Assembly (NCBI GenBank): GCA_031002005.1
Contig: CM061921.1
Location: 172,306,935 to 172,370,934, forward strand
Length of the DNA: 64,000 bases
Reading direction: 5' to 3'
Source: Vandiemenella viatica
Lineage: Eukaryota > Arthropoda > Insecta > Orthoptera > Morabidae
In this document: positions 1-7,864 of the stretch, piece after piece
Layout: every line of letters begins with the position of its first letter
How positions within the stretch are numbered: position 1 is the stretch's first letter
The notes under the pieces: model-generated
Told to the model about the DNA's origin: nothing
The model's input: only the letters and a program-made list of their open reading frames with translations
Databases searched by the model: none
Program-made: the position numbers and the translations under genes

Positions 1-1140
1 ACCTCACTTCCCTATAAATAAGTGCATCATCAGCAAAAAATCGCATCCTGCAATTAACGTTGTCACCGAGGTCATTTATAAAAATTAAGAAAAGAAGTGG
101 TCCTATTACACTTCCTTGAGGAACGCCCGAAGTAACATCTAGCTTAGAAGAGGCTTCCCTGTCAACAACGACATACTGTGACCGACCAATTAGAAAATCG
201 CGTATCCATTCACAAATCTGATCAGATATACCGTAAGCTCGAATCTTCGCTAAAAGTCGGTTGTGTGGTACAGAGTCAAAAGCTTTCTGAAAATCCAAGA
301 AAATAGTATCAACTTGTGATCCCGCATCGATAAATTTCATTACATCATGCAAAAATAGAGCCAGTTGCGTTTCATACAACCGGTTCTTCCGAAATCCGTG
401 TTGTTTTGCTGTAAGTAACTCGTTTTCATCTAGGAAACTTTATAACGTTCAAGCATATGACATGCTCCAGAATTCTACTCCAAACAGATGTTAGAGATAT
501 GGGTCGATAATTCCAAGGATCTCTCCGATCTCCTTTCTTGAAAACGGGAATCACCTGCGCTATTTTCCAGTCAGAAGGTACTATTCTTTCTTCTAAAGAT
601 TTACGAAATATATCTGGCAGAAATGGTTCTATTTCTTCCGCGTATTCCGAAAATACTCTTACTGGTATACCCTCGGGACCCGGCGCTTTCCCCCACTTCA
701 GGAGCTTTAATCGCTTTATGATACCTACACTATCAATTTGTACTGGATCCATCTCAAATTCTACACGCCGTGGAAAAACGGGAATGTTTTCCATGATTTC
801 GTCAGTGAAGGAATTTTTAAATTCGGTGTTAAATACGGTAGCCTTGTCGCGGGTGTCAACTTCCCTGCCGTCTTGTAGTAGAACTGGCATATTGTTGTCA
901 CAACCACTTATTTTTTTTTTTACATACGACCAAAATTTCTTTGGATTTTCAATGAGGCTCTTGGAAAGGGAGTTGCAACGAAAGTCATTAAAGGCCTCGC
1001 GCAATCGCATTCTTGACCTGTCCTCTTGTCTCAGCTAGATTTTCTAAAATCACTCCTATACATCGTCCTTCTTGAGCGTTGCATGTATCTTCCATTGCTT
1101 TTTAAGTAATCTTTTAACTTCACGTGTATGGCCCTCACCA
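1..1140 (-). pseudogene. CR1-like LINE reverse transcriptase, 5'-truncated and frameshifted
   Basis: A non-LTR retrotransposon polymerase read on the minus strand and running off the left edge of the window. The upstream part (1010 down to 426) has the linker and first RT blocks, including the APGPEGIP-like and NYRPISLTS segments. After an apparent one-base frame change near 430-450 the reading continues with a KQHGFRKNR block, an FLDFQKAFDSV block, a GVPQGSVIGP block and the catalytic FADD motif, whose two Asp codons lie at 26-31. Above about 1020 the frame decays through stops. The gene would place DNA copies by target-primed reverse transcription, but this copy is dead. Clade (CR1/Rex-like within the Jockey superfamily) is judged from motif style. 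The end near 1140 is where similarity stops being visible, so it may be a 5' truncation point next to the virus-like block. Confidence 0.85.
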
Positions 1141-1862
1141 ATGGATGAAAAGGAACTAAGCATTCGGGAAATCAATTACCAACATAACTGACATCCCCAC
1201 AGCAGGAGAGTATTGACAGATTGCAAAATTCAGGATGGAACAAGTAGTAAGATATGATTCGTTTAAGCACGAGGTCACCGCTAATGAGCCCTTAATGATC
1301 CCGGATGTTTACTTCACATGACGTCATCAACATGTATCCGGGGAAAATACCCAATTCGGCTACCAATAATGACGTCATCAAGTGCCGGACGGGAAAAATA
1401 GCCAATTCGGCTATCAATAATGACGTCATCAAGTTCCGGGTACACCAAGTGACTGAAAATTTCCGTGACGTCACAAATAAGTCTTCAAAAGTATCCAATT
1501 CGACGAACTATAATGACGTCACAAGTACGTGAACTTCCGGGTGTGAAATTCCCATGACGTAATTCTAAGGCCTTCCCGGACCTCCTCGTTCCGTGGCATC
1601 ACAATTCGACGAACTATAATGACGTCACAAGTACGTCCATAATTCTAAAAGCCTCCCTGGACTTCCTCACACAAACACACAAATCGAATTAGTGAATTGA
1701 GCAAGTCAAATTAATTCTCGGACTTACCAAAATTTCATCAGCACGAGTAAAAAATGGCCCACAAGTCAAATTTCAGCGTCAATAATTCCGTAAACAGTGG
1801 AGGATAATTCCATGATGTAATTTCCCAGACATCCAAGTCATTACAACACAGATATTCGGAGG
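1141..1862. other. Non-coding leader of the virus-like block
   Basis: I see no coding frame of credible length here. The stretch lies between the decayed LINE and the first viral promoter. It holds the TGACGTCA repeats described separately and, at about 1805-1820, another related ATGATGTAATTT word. It could contain the left terminus of the viral element, but I could not identify a terminal inverted repeat. Confidence 0.5.
1319..1627. promoter_or_regulatory. Array of CRE-type TGACGTCA palindromes in short tandem repeats
   Basis: Six perfect 8-bp TGACGTCA palindromes start at 1319, 1370, 1421, 1466, 1514 and 1620, with a near match TGACGTAA at 1555. Spacing is 51, 51, 45 and 48 bp for the first five. 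The first sites lie in a 51-bp repeat carrying CCAATTCGGCTA and AATAATGACGTCATCAAGT. The later two lie in a longer repeat carrying AATTCGACGAACTATAATG. TGACGTCA is the binding site of CREB/ATF-type bZIP factors in animals. The array ends about 240 bp upstream of a TATA-initiator promoter, so an enhancer role for the viral genes is likely but inferred; a replication role is also possible. Confidence 0.6.
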
Positions 1863-1900
1863 TATATATAATAGTGAGCCCACACACACTTAATTCAGTT
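1863..1900 (+). promoter_or_regulatory. TATA box and TCAGTT initiator of the left viral gene
   Basis: TATATATAA lies at about 1863-1871 and TCAGTT at 1895-1900. The initiator A at 1897 is about 31-34 bases downstream of the TATA box, the spacing expected for an arthropod core promoter (initiator consensus TCAKTY). This would place the mRNA start downstream of the ATG at 1874 and just upstream of the ATG at 1913, which decides the start of the gene. Confidence 0.6.
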
Positions 1901-1912
1901 CCCGCTATTACA

Positions 1913-2566
1913 ATGGCACTGTTCTTTGTATCATCGTACAAGTTAAATGCCAGCGATACCAAGCGGCTGAGTGTGGGGTTGTCATCAAAACTGGAGTTTG
2001 AACCAGTAGTTGTACTTGAAAAAGTTGGGTACAATAAAATTACACTTACACGTGAAGAATGGGAAGTACTGGTCCAGGAGATAGATACAATTACTGGATT
2101 TTTTAGTAATAGTGAACATTTGCAAACGAGTGTGTCACTCGGGGGTCACAATGTCTGTTCTCGAATGGTGTCCGGAACGAAAACTATTTGGGTTTTCAAT
2201 AATGCTGTACCTGCAAGTGGTGTGTTTCTCGGTGAATCTACTTGGAAGAATCTGATTGATGCTCAGCCTGCGGTGTCAAATACCATCAACACCAAGAAGT
2301 CGTGGAGTCATCAGGTTTTGAAATATTACGTTGATTTTATTAACATGTTGACTCTGAAAGTGCTACACGATTATTCCCGTGCCCCAATAGAAAAACTAAT
2401 AGATGTGCATGTGGATAATGTTTTTGTGAACGAAGTGTCATACAACCCCAGTTCTACACTGGACTATGGACAGCTGAAACTAGAAATTATGGCATATAAA
2501 AATTTGTTGTTAATTGATGATGTTAATTCTAATTTGAAGTATCGTGTAAAAGGAACTGATAAATAA
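1913..2566 (+). CDS. Unknown 217-aa protein of the virus-like block
   Basis: An uninterrupted frame of 217 codons starting MALFFVSSYKLN. An in-frame ATG lies at 1874, but the TATA-initiator pair predicts transcription starting at about 1897, so 1913 is preferred. The protein has no signal peptide or membrane segment that I can see. A stretch near the start reads KITLTREEWEVLVQEID, and a later segment is rich in Leu and Ile. I recall similar ~200-aa proteins with an LT-x-x-EW block in arthropod Polinton/adintovirus-like elements, but I know of no function. The stop codon TAA overlaps a poly(A) signal AATAAA at 2562-2567. The gene faces the minus-strand gene ending at 2594. The open frame stands out because five neighbouring genes are broken. 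Confidence 0.65.
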   Translation: MALFFVSSYKLNASDTKRLSVGLSSKLEFEPVVVLEKVGYNKITLTREEWEVLVQEIDTITGFFSNSEHLQTSVSLGGHNVCSRMVSGTKTIWVFNNAVPASGVFLGESTWKNLIDAQPAVSNTINTKKSWSHQVLKYYVDFINMLTLKVLHDYSRAPIEKLIDVHVDNVFVNEVSYNPSSTLDYGQLKLEIMAYKNLLLIDDVNSNLKYRVKGTDK

Positions 2567-2598
2567 AAAAAGATATTATATCAATTTTTTCTTTTATT
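2562..2598. terminator. Back-to-back poly(A) signals between convergent viral genes
   Basis: AATAAA on the plus strand at 2562-2567 overlaps the stop codon of the left gene. On the minus strand AATAAA at 2598-2593 overlaps the stop codon of the gene reading from 3061. Only 27 bases separate the two coding regions, so each transcript would end in or just past the other gene's stop. This compact tail-to-tail arrangement is typical of small eukaryotic DNA viruses. Confidence 0.6.
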
Positions 2599-3061
2599 CT
2601 ACCCACCATTGGGCTAATAAAATTACATTTTTAAGAGCACACATAGCATTTGAAAACATATGTCCATTACAGTTTGTCCCCCACAACTTCATTTTACGTA
2701 GAGAAGGACACCCCAAATCCTCAATATTGTGACAAACTTTATTCCTGATAATTTTCTGGAACCAACGTGTCTTTTCCAATCCTTTCACATATATTATTAC
2801 ATCTTCTTGATTGGTGATAGAGCGTAGAATAGAACACATCTTACTGAATGTGATACCATTAGCGTCCCAAGGTATCCCATGATAGTACTGTGTCAACCAT
2901 CCAATACTTGGATCATCACCTCCACCTGCTGGCGACGAGACGCAGATACGATGTACGCCGATAATGTTGTCAGATTGCATGACACATACACCAACCTCTT
3001 TGAAAACAAATACACCATCCTTTGTCTTGAATCCTTGCGCATCCAAGAATACAGTCTTCAT
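2594..3061 (-). CDS. Unknown 155-aa protein, possible degenerate RNase H-fold
   Basis: An intact frame of 155 codons with a true ATG at 3061, 35 bases after the stop of the major capsid gene. It opens with the block MKTVFLDAQGF, then a KELGV-like block (KEVGVCVM), YVKGLEK at about residues 92-98, a NIEDLGCPSL block and a C-terminal CNGHMFSNAMCAL segment. The order (Asp in a beta strand, then an acidic block, then His followed by a CAL segment) vaguely resembles DEDDh-type exonucleases with key acids replaced. That is a weak inference. I recall homologous unknown proteins from insect Polinton-like elements. A TCAGTG initiator-like word lies just upstream. Alternative: a purely structural viral protein. 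Confidence 0.6.
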   Translation of the reverse strand: MKTVFLDAQGFKTKDGVFVFKEVGVCVMQSDNIIGVHRICVSSPAGGGDDPSIGWLTQYYHGIPWDANGITFSKMCSILRSITNQEDVIIYVKGLEKTRWFQKIIRNKVCHNIEDLGCPSLRKMKLWGTNCNGHMFSNAMCALKNVILLAQWWVE

Positions 3062-3095
3062 GGTAATGAATGAGAATGATCATTACTACACTGAT

Positions 3096-4301
3096 TTATG
3101 TTAGCTTCCGCACAACACTAGTCAGGGGTGTGTATTCCACAACACGATCATGCAGTATCAGACAGTATGCAGACGTGTAGGCAGGGAAATTCTCACTGCT
3201 TTCAAATTCAATGCGAATATCGACGGGTCCCGTCTTAACGGTCTCATTTTGTTGTGAACAATCAATTACAACCAGAGGTGCAGAAGCGACAAATTCATCA
3301 CGTTTAAGTAGCGGAGTAGCGTTATGTCTTTCATAGTAAGACTGTTGGAATCTTGCATACCTGTCATACAGCACTGAGGTTATGTTTTTCTTAAAATCCA
3401 CATTCAGGTTCTCATATGGGAATGATACATCATTTAGAAACACTCTAACATTAGTGAGATTACAGTGGTCAAACTCAGATGAACTAGTCTCCTCGTTGCG
3501 TTTTCTGTCTGTTTGTAACCCCAGAATCACGAACCTAGGTTTCTCCAGTTGTGTCGATGTCTTTAAAGACCAAATTTGTTTCTTACTTATAGGGAGCAAT
3601 GGATATTCTAGCAGGTCCCAACTTCTAAAATGCATGTAAAGTGGCTTTCCACTCTCTACGATCTTAAGCAGAACTAATTTCTCTCTTTCACTCACTTGTA
3701 AATGTGGCATAACCCATGCAAGTTTATTGATGACAAACTTACTCTTTTCAGGATTTTGAGCAGCTTTAATGTATGAATTTGCATCATCCCTAGCACGAAT
3801 CAATACCAGTTCTTGTTTTACATTGGTAAGTATCCGTTTGAAGTCTTCGAAAAAACCCAAAAATAAATTCATCAGTATACATACATCGAAGTAACCATTC
3901 CCAAGATCGTGTACACCCCATCCTGCGTTGTGCAACACACCAATTTGTCGGGGGTCACTTGAAATATATGTCTTCATTGTGCTTGTAATACCGACGTTAC
4001 GATTTCTATCAATTTCAGCACCATTAATTTCATACCTAATTTCCTCAAACAGATGTGCAAATGCATTTGATGAGAGACTTGAATTTGTTGGTCCTGCCCC
4101 ATCTGCCTTGACGAATCTTCCTTCTATGTGGAGATAGCTTTCACAAGGCAGTGTTAAAGTATCTTGGTTCTGAATAGGTATCCGAATCTCATCATTGTTA
4201 TTAAAGGTCGTTGCTGCATATGGCTGATGAGACAAAAACTGTTTGCGTGTAACCGACTCATCAAATTCAACATTAGAAGTAATATCCAGAGCTTCATCCA
4301 T
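3096..4301 (-). CDS. Major capsid (hexon-like) protein of a Polinton/adintovirus-type element
   Basis: An uninterrupted 401-codon frame with an ATG at 4301. The family forms the double jelly-roll trimers of the icosahedral shell in Polintons, adintoviruses and adenoviruses. Visible support: an N-terminal block about a target-set of hydrophilic residues followed by EIRIPIQNQDTLTLPCES, a YEINGAEIDRNRNVG block near residue 90-105, and a VCILMNLFLGFFEDFKRI block before residue 165, which I associate with this capsid family. The C-terminus (residues 340-401) has VDIRIEFESS and YCLILHDR beta-strand-like segments. It overlaps the small ORF upstream by 8 bases. The frame is complete and lacks stops, so it may be recently inserted or under constraint. 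Assignment to the major capsid rather than another jelly-roll protein is from length, position and motif memory. Confidence 0.75.
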   Translation of the reverse strand: MDEALDITSNVEFDESVTRKQFLSHQPYAATTFNNNDEIRIPIQNQDTLTLPCESYLHIEGRFVKADGAGPTNSSLSSNAFAHLFEEIRYEINGAEIDRNRNVGITSTMKTYISSDPRQIGVLHNAGWGVHDLGNGYFDVCILMNLFLGFFEDFKRILTNVKQELVLIRARDDANSYIKAAQNPEKSKFVINKLAWVMPHLQVSEREKLVLLKIVESGKPLYMHFRSWDLLEYPLLPISKKQIWSLKTSTQLEKPRFVILGLQTDRKRNEETSSSEFDHCNLTNVRVFLNDVSFPYENLNVDFKKNITSVLYDRYARFQQSYYERHNATPLLKRDEFVASAPLVVIDCSQQNETVKTGPVDIRIEFESSENFPAYTSAYCLILHDRVVEYTPLTSVVRKLT

Positions 4302-4425
4302 TTTTTACGGTATAACCTAATGACTGTAAGAAGAGTGTGTTAGCAGCTGTTAAACGTTTCACTGGTGGTTCACGACTGACCATTGTTTGTATTGATCGCT
4401 TCTTATTATTATAACGAGCGCCCAT
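4294..4425 (-). CDS. Small 43-aa viral ORF linking penton and major capsid genes
   Basis: A 43-codon frame starting MGARYNNKKRSIQ and ending SLGYTVKNG. Its ATG overlaps the stop of the shifted penton C-terminus as TAATG at 4427-4423. Its own stop overlaps the major capsid start as ATGGATGA at 4301-4294. The N-terminal third is basic and the rest contains a short LTAANTLFLQSLGY helix-like stretch. No function known to me. The exact interlocking of its start and stop with both neighbours argues that it is a real gene rather than chance, and suggests translation by termination-reinitiation from a polycistronic message. Confidence 0.6.
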   Translation of the reverse strand: MGARYNNKKRSIQTMVSREPPVKRLTAANTLFLQSLGYTVKNG

Positions 4426-5091
4426 TATACCAGTTTCTTTACATGTAGTCTCAGAGAAATTGTTTCACCTCTCCACCAATTCATCGACGACTCTAATTAC
4501 AATATTATTGAGAGATTTCACTGTGATAGGTAGATATATGACATTAGCAGGAACTTCAACAATCTTGTATCCTGGTGGTACTGTAGGGAAAAACTCGTGT
4601 AAAGTATGTCCTAGCTTGTCGTTAACGTAGTTACCTGTACATATGCTACACTCTATTCGTAAAGCATTAACTTTGAAAATCTGTACTGTGTAGTCCGAGG
4701 TATAAAATTTAGTACTTGGTTTTAACACACGTTTTGAAAAGCCGAGCAGTGGCCCAATTGAATTTGGTTTAGTAAAATCGATTTCAAACGATGTTTGTAT
4801 CTCACTTCTGAGTGAATTGTTGTTTGCTCTAATTCTAAGCTCCTCGTTATTAGTCTGTTTACTCAAATAATTTGCCAAGTCATCAATATCATAAGATCCT
4901 GTGGGTATATCAATCACCCTATTTTTCCTGTAGTGAAATTTGCAGTTAGAGTTATCTATGTTTGGAATCGAGTTGTATGTTTGAAAGTCTACTAACCCGA
5001 TTGTGTACACACCCTGACTCAAATCTATTGGTGGAAAGTAATCACAGCTCAGGACTGAACTATTGCCGGACAAACAGAGAGTTACAGACAT
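4425..5091 (-). pseudogene. Penton-like minor capsid protein with frameshifted C-terminus
   Basis: From the ATG at 5091 a 208-codon frame runs to 4465. It has beta-rich segments such as YTIGLVDFQTYNSIPNI (about residues 29-45), an IPTGSYDIDDLANYL block, a PLLGFSKRVL block, and HEFFPTVPPGYKI near residue 167. This is the pattern of the second, single jelly-roll capsid protein encoded beside the major capsid gene in Polinton/adintovirus-like elements, where it sits at the shell vertices. The frame ends early in VDELVER. An open stretch in another frame (4469 to TAA at 4427-4425) has the basic, strand-like character expected of the family's last residues. A single-base change near 4465-4470 would explain this. 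Role as penton is inferred. Confidence 0.65.
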
Positions 5092-5126
5092 GAGTTATCC
5101 CGACAAAGGTTCATACAAGACTGAAG

Positions 5127-5475
5127 TTATGTATTTTCATCCAAGAACTTTAAACACAAATGTCCACATACAGGTGTACCAAATTTCTGGTGTGTTGTAC
5201 ATTATACTGAATACGGTTCCCAGCAAAGTACCATTGCAGTTCCAATGGTGGGGTAGGTCACCAAAACTGTCGAAATACTTAACTATTCCTTCCTTGTATT
5301 TAATATATGCCACCCAATGTGATCCAGCACCTTCACTGCTATCCAAGTTGACGATTCCACATTCACGTTCACGAATTTTATTAGGTAATGCATCACGCAT
5401 GAATACTCCACGAAAATGAGGTATATGTAAATACTTTACATAACTACATATATCGTTATCTGTCAGCGGTCTCAC
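5127..5475 (-). pseudogene. Adenain-like cysteine protease, frameshifted before the catalytic Cys
   Basis: This is the maturation protease of adenovirus/Polinton-type viruses, which cleaves capsid and core precursors. The main frame (5475 to 5137) shows ECGIVNLDSS, the catalytic His in GSHWVAYIK (residue 53 from the GTG at 5475) and the catalytic Asp in YFDSFG (residue 69). The Cys-Gly-His segment expected near the C-terminus is present but in another frame, codons at 5168-5160, with a stop at 5129-5127, so a one-base change near 5170-5175 breaks the gene. There is no ATG: the frame opens with GTG overlapping the upstream gene's TGA, where many compact genes have ATGA. Length to the shifted stop (about 115 codons) fits the family. 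Confidence 0.75.
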
Positions 5476-5768
5476 AAACTTTTTTTTTTAAATCCCAAAC
5501 CACTTTTTTGATACGGTTTCAAATGTAGACCTTTACCCCTCATTGCAATTGCCTCCATGGTTTCATTGTGACGTTTCTGTTCAGCCAACTGCTTTTTTGC
5601 TTCTTTGGCTGCTTTGACAGCCCTGACAATGCCAGAGGCTCCTCCTGCGAGAGCACCTGCTGCTGACAAACCAGCGAATATGGGTATTAGAGGAAGGATA
5701 CCACCTTTCTTCTTTTTCTTTTTAATATCACCACCCTTCTTTCTTTTTCTTTTTGACACTTCCACCAA
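5472..5768 (-). pseudogene. pX/pVI-like basic and hydrophobic minor capsid protein
   Basis: The frame has two lysine-rich clusters with GG spacers (residues 6-23 counted from the TTG at 5768). A Gly/Ala-rich hydrophobic segment follows at residues 24-51 (ILPLIPIFAGLSAAGALAGG), then an amphipathic AKEAKKQLAEQKRHN helix and a GLHLKPY block. That architecture matches the adenovirus pX/pVI-like proteins of adintoviruses, which bind DNA or disrupt membranes during entry. There is no ATG in frame before a stop at 5774-5772. The preceding lysine-rich run (about 5735-5760) is continuous with the frame coming from the PLA2 gene, so PLA2 and pX were probably one fused gene, now split by a one-base change in the A/G-rich run. 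Confidence 0.65.
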
Positions 5769-5794
5769 ATTTTAGTTTAGCACGCATAGCCCTG

Positions 5795-6097
5795 TTAACT
5801 AGAAACGCCGCAGCACGCAAACTTTGCATCCTTCGCCTTCATTCTGTTTGAGGCCTTCTCCGCAAGTATATTATCTGCATTGCGTCTATCTACACCCTGC
5901 GTATACGCTATGTCGTGTTCCCTACATGCAGCATCGAGTGGATTGATCCCTGTTTGGCCCAGTTTCAGACGTTTTTCGAGTTTAGTACCCGGCCCACAAA
6001 ATTGGTATGTCGGTATATGTGCCTCAAATGGCATCTTGTCGACGAGTTTGTTTAGGAAACCGTGTCCTTTCTTCTTCTTGTTCCTCGTTGGAGGCAT
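5795..6097 (-). pseudogene. Phospholipase A2-like protein (parvovirus VP1u type)
   Basis: Starts at a true ATG (6097). After a basic N-terminus (KKKKGHG) come a calcium-loop-like YQFCGPGT (residues 31-38) and the active-site block CREHDIAY with His61-Asp62. These are the hallmarks of the secreted PLA2 fold found in parvovirus capsids and in Polinton/adintovirus proteins, where it helps virions leave endosomes. The frame ends in an Ala/Cys-rich tail at 5795. At about 5820-5826 another frame takes over, stays open through the ATG-like codon at 5787 and leads into the lysine-rich run of the pX region. One single-base change near 5822 is therefore likely. This is the first gene of the leftward cluster, directly behind the promoter at 6105-6141. 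Confidence 0.75.
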
Positions 6098-6104
6098 TAT
6101 TATT

Positions 6105-6141
6105 AACTGAGTGACTTAACATGTTTACACACATATATATA
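6105..6141. promoter_or_regulatory. Divergent promoter between PLA2-like gene and packaging ATPase
   Basis: ATATATATA at 6133-6141 is nearly symmetric. On the minus strand it is followed about 33 bases later by TCAGTT (6110-6105, initiator A at 6108), which then leads to the PLA2-like ATG at 6097. This reproduces the TATA-TCAGTT pair seen at 1863-1900. On the plus strand the same TATA lies about 30-37 bases before the ATG at 6170, although no clear initiator is visible. One TATA region may therefore serve both the leftward structural cluster and the ATPase. Confidence 0.5.
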
Positions 6142-6169
6142 CACGGTGCATCCAAATGACATTACCAAT

Positions 6170-6858
6170 ATGCGTTTCACGAAACAACGTGCAACATTAC
6201 CCGTGAGTAATGCAGATGTTGTTGACAGCGGTAAACGGTATAATAAGAACGGCCCCTATTTCCTGAGACAATAAGGGCAATAGTGTGCGGACCATCAAAC
6301 TGTGGAAAAACCAATATCGTGCTTTCACTGCTGCAACATTCCAATGGGGTTAGATTCGAAAACGTGTATGTGTTTTCAAAGTCTCTCTATCAACCAAAGT
6401 ATCAATTACTGGGAGAAATATTAAAACCTATTAAAGGAATTCGGTATTTTACATTTAGCGATAATCAGTGTGTACCACCACCCACTGACGCTTTACCAAA
6501 TTCTGTATTTGTATTTGACGATGTTTCATGTGAAAAGCAAAATAACATACGTGACTACTTTTGTATGGGAAGACACCGGTTAGTAGATTCTTTCTACCTG
6601 AGCCAGACATATAGTAGGATACCGAAACAATTGATTAGAGACAATGCGAACCTAATTGTGCTCTTCAAACAAGACGACATGAACCTCAAACACATTTACA
6701 ATGACCACGTCAATACAGATATGTTGTTCAATGAGTTTAAAAACGTCTGTGGTTATTGCTGGAACGCTAGTAAACATGGATTCATGGTTATTGACAAAGA
6801 CAGTGACATGTATCATGGTAGATACCGCAATGGTTTTGACTCTTTCCTGAATAAATAA
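6170..6858 (+). pseudogene. Packaging ATPase (FtsK/HerA-type, A32-like), frameshifted near the N-terminus
   Basis: This is the motor ATPase that loads DNA into capsids of Polintons, adintoviruses and relatives. The long frame (open from 6247, readable to 6858) has Walker A CGPSNCGKTN at 6286-6315, Walker B VFVFDD about 65 residues later, a GRHRLVDSFYLSQTYSRIPK block with the conserved Gln after the Walker B region, and a CGYCWN tail. There is no ATG in that frame: only GTG at 6283 just before Walker A. A separate frame begins at the ATG at 6170 and ends at 6274 with a basic N-terminal segment of the type that precedes Walker A in this family. The two overlap at 6247-6274, so one base was probably lost or gained in the T/C run around 6256-6264. 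Confidence 0.8.
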
Positions 6859-6891
6859 CTGGTTGTACTGGGTACCAACATCATTACCAAC

Positions 6892-6951
6892 ATGGATAAG
6901 TTTGGGAGAACATCGATAATACAGGGTAAAAAAGTATTAATGTATTCACCT
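6892..6951 (+). pseudogene. Start of a further viral ORF cut by the LTR element
   Basis: An ATG at 6892, 33 bases after the ATPase stop, opens a frame beginning MDKFGRTSIIQGKK. It runs into the LTR at 6952, where the reading continues for 13 more codons to a stop. The compact spacing and position at the end of the viral module suggest the 5' end of another viral gene. The rest is not present on the far side of the LTR element (10979 onward), which instead holds a LINE fragment. Confidence 0.45.
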
Positions 6952-7630
6952 TGTAACATAACCGTTGAAATTACGGATATAATTTTAGTATAAATTGTGA
7001 TCTGAGAAGTAAATGTAATGTCTTTGGTGCTGAGCGATTACTTAGCGCGCTTTGAAACAGTCTTGTGTTGGCGACGGTCGAGTAAGCTACGGTCCGCGAG
7101 AGCGAGTATGCCGCGGCCGCGAGCGTGTGTGTGTGTGTCGCTTAACCGAGGCTCAGAGTTGTAAGACATTGCGTGGACATTCTGAAGGTATTTTGTGGAC
7201 TAGGAAGGTTATTTTGAATGAACTGGGTTCACATAAACTGTGTATGTTGAACTACTGTTGATTTGGATCTCATCGATTGTGTAATAACTAATTACGGGGC
7301 TTGTACTGAATGTTACAATCCTTGATTATCCCCGAATCTGCATTCTTCGGAAAAGAAGTTTAGTTTTTAAGTATCTGCTGGCTTGCTTAGATATTTGTAG
7401 TTTCGGAGGAATAAATGTGAGTGAACGGTGAAAACTGAAATGCTGTGTATTTTTCAGTACTTTCTTACTTGTTTTCTCTGACTACAATTCTAATTTATCT
7501 AATTAGTAAAGATCAGCAGATTGGCGACCGCACGGCAGACCGAACTTTTTATTTATAAGTGTTAATTCATAATTAAATCTAAAGCCCCAACAAGTACTAC
7601 AACGTATAACAAATTGACTGTGAGCTTGCA
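6952..7630 (+). repeat. 5' LTR
   Basis: 679 bp, from TGTAACATAACC to GTGAGCTTGCA. It aligns along its whole length with 10311-10978 with scattered substitutions and small indels. It contains a long GT-rich word around 7121-7138. It lacks about 82 bp present at the start of the right LTR (10229-10310), a difference bounded by two copies of TGTRACATAAC. Confidence 0.85.
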
Positions 7631-7649
7631 TGGCGCCTCAGTGACAGGA
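7631..7649 (+). other. Primer-binding site of the LTR element
   Basis: TGGCGCCTCAGTGACAGGA begins immediately after the CA end of the left LTR. TGGCGCC is a common beginning of retrotransposon primer-binding sites, being complementary to a tRNA 3' end. The tRNA is not assigned. Confidence 0.5.
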
Positions 7650-7864
7650 CGTGTGGTTAAATAGGCATCTGGAGGAGAAATTAACTTTCAATTCCAGAGC
7701 ATACACACGAGGATAAAGAGGACAAAGGATAAGTTACGGCGAAGTGAGAATAAAGTGACAATTAGGCGCGAAGACGACAATAGTCAAAGCGGAAGATATA
7801 ACACTACAACGACACGAGGCAGTGAGTCAAAGACGGCGAGCGAAGATAATCTACTCTGAGACCA

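Noticed and set aside
1874..1876. ATG at 1874 as start of the left viral gene
   Set aside because: It lies upstream of the TCAGTT initiator predicted from the TATA box, so it would not be in the mRNA; 1913 is the first ATG after the initiator.
6283..6285. GTG as genuine start of the packaging ATPase
   Set aside because: Eukaryotic genes rarely use GTG, it would place Walker A at residue 2, and an ATG-led N-terminal segment exists upstream in another frame.
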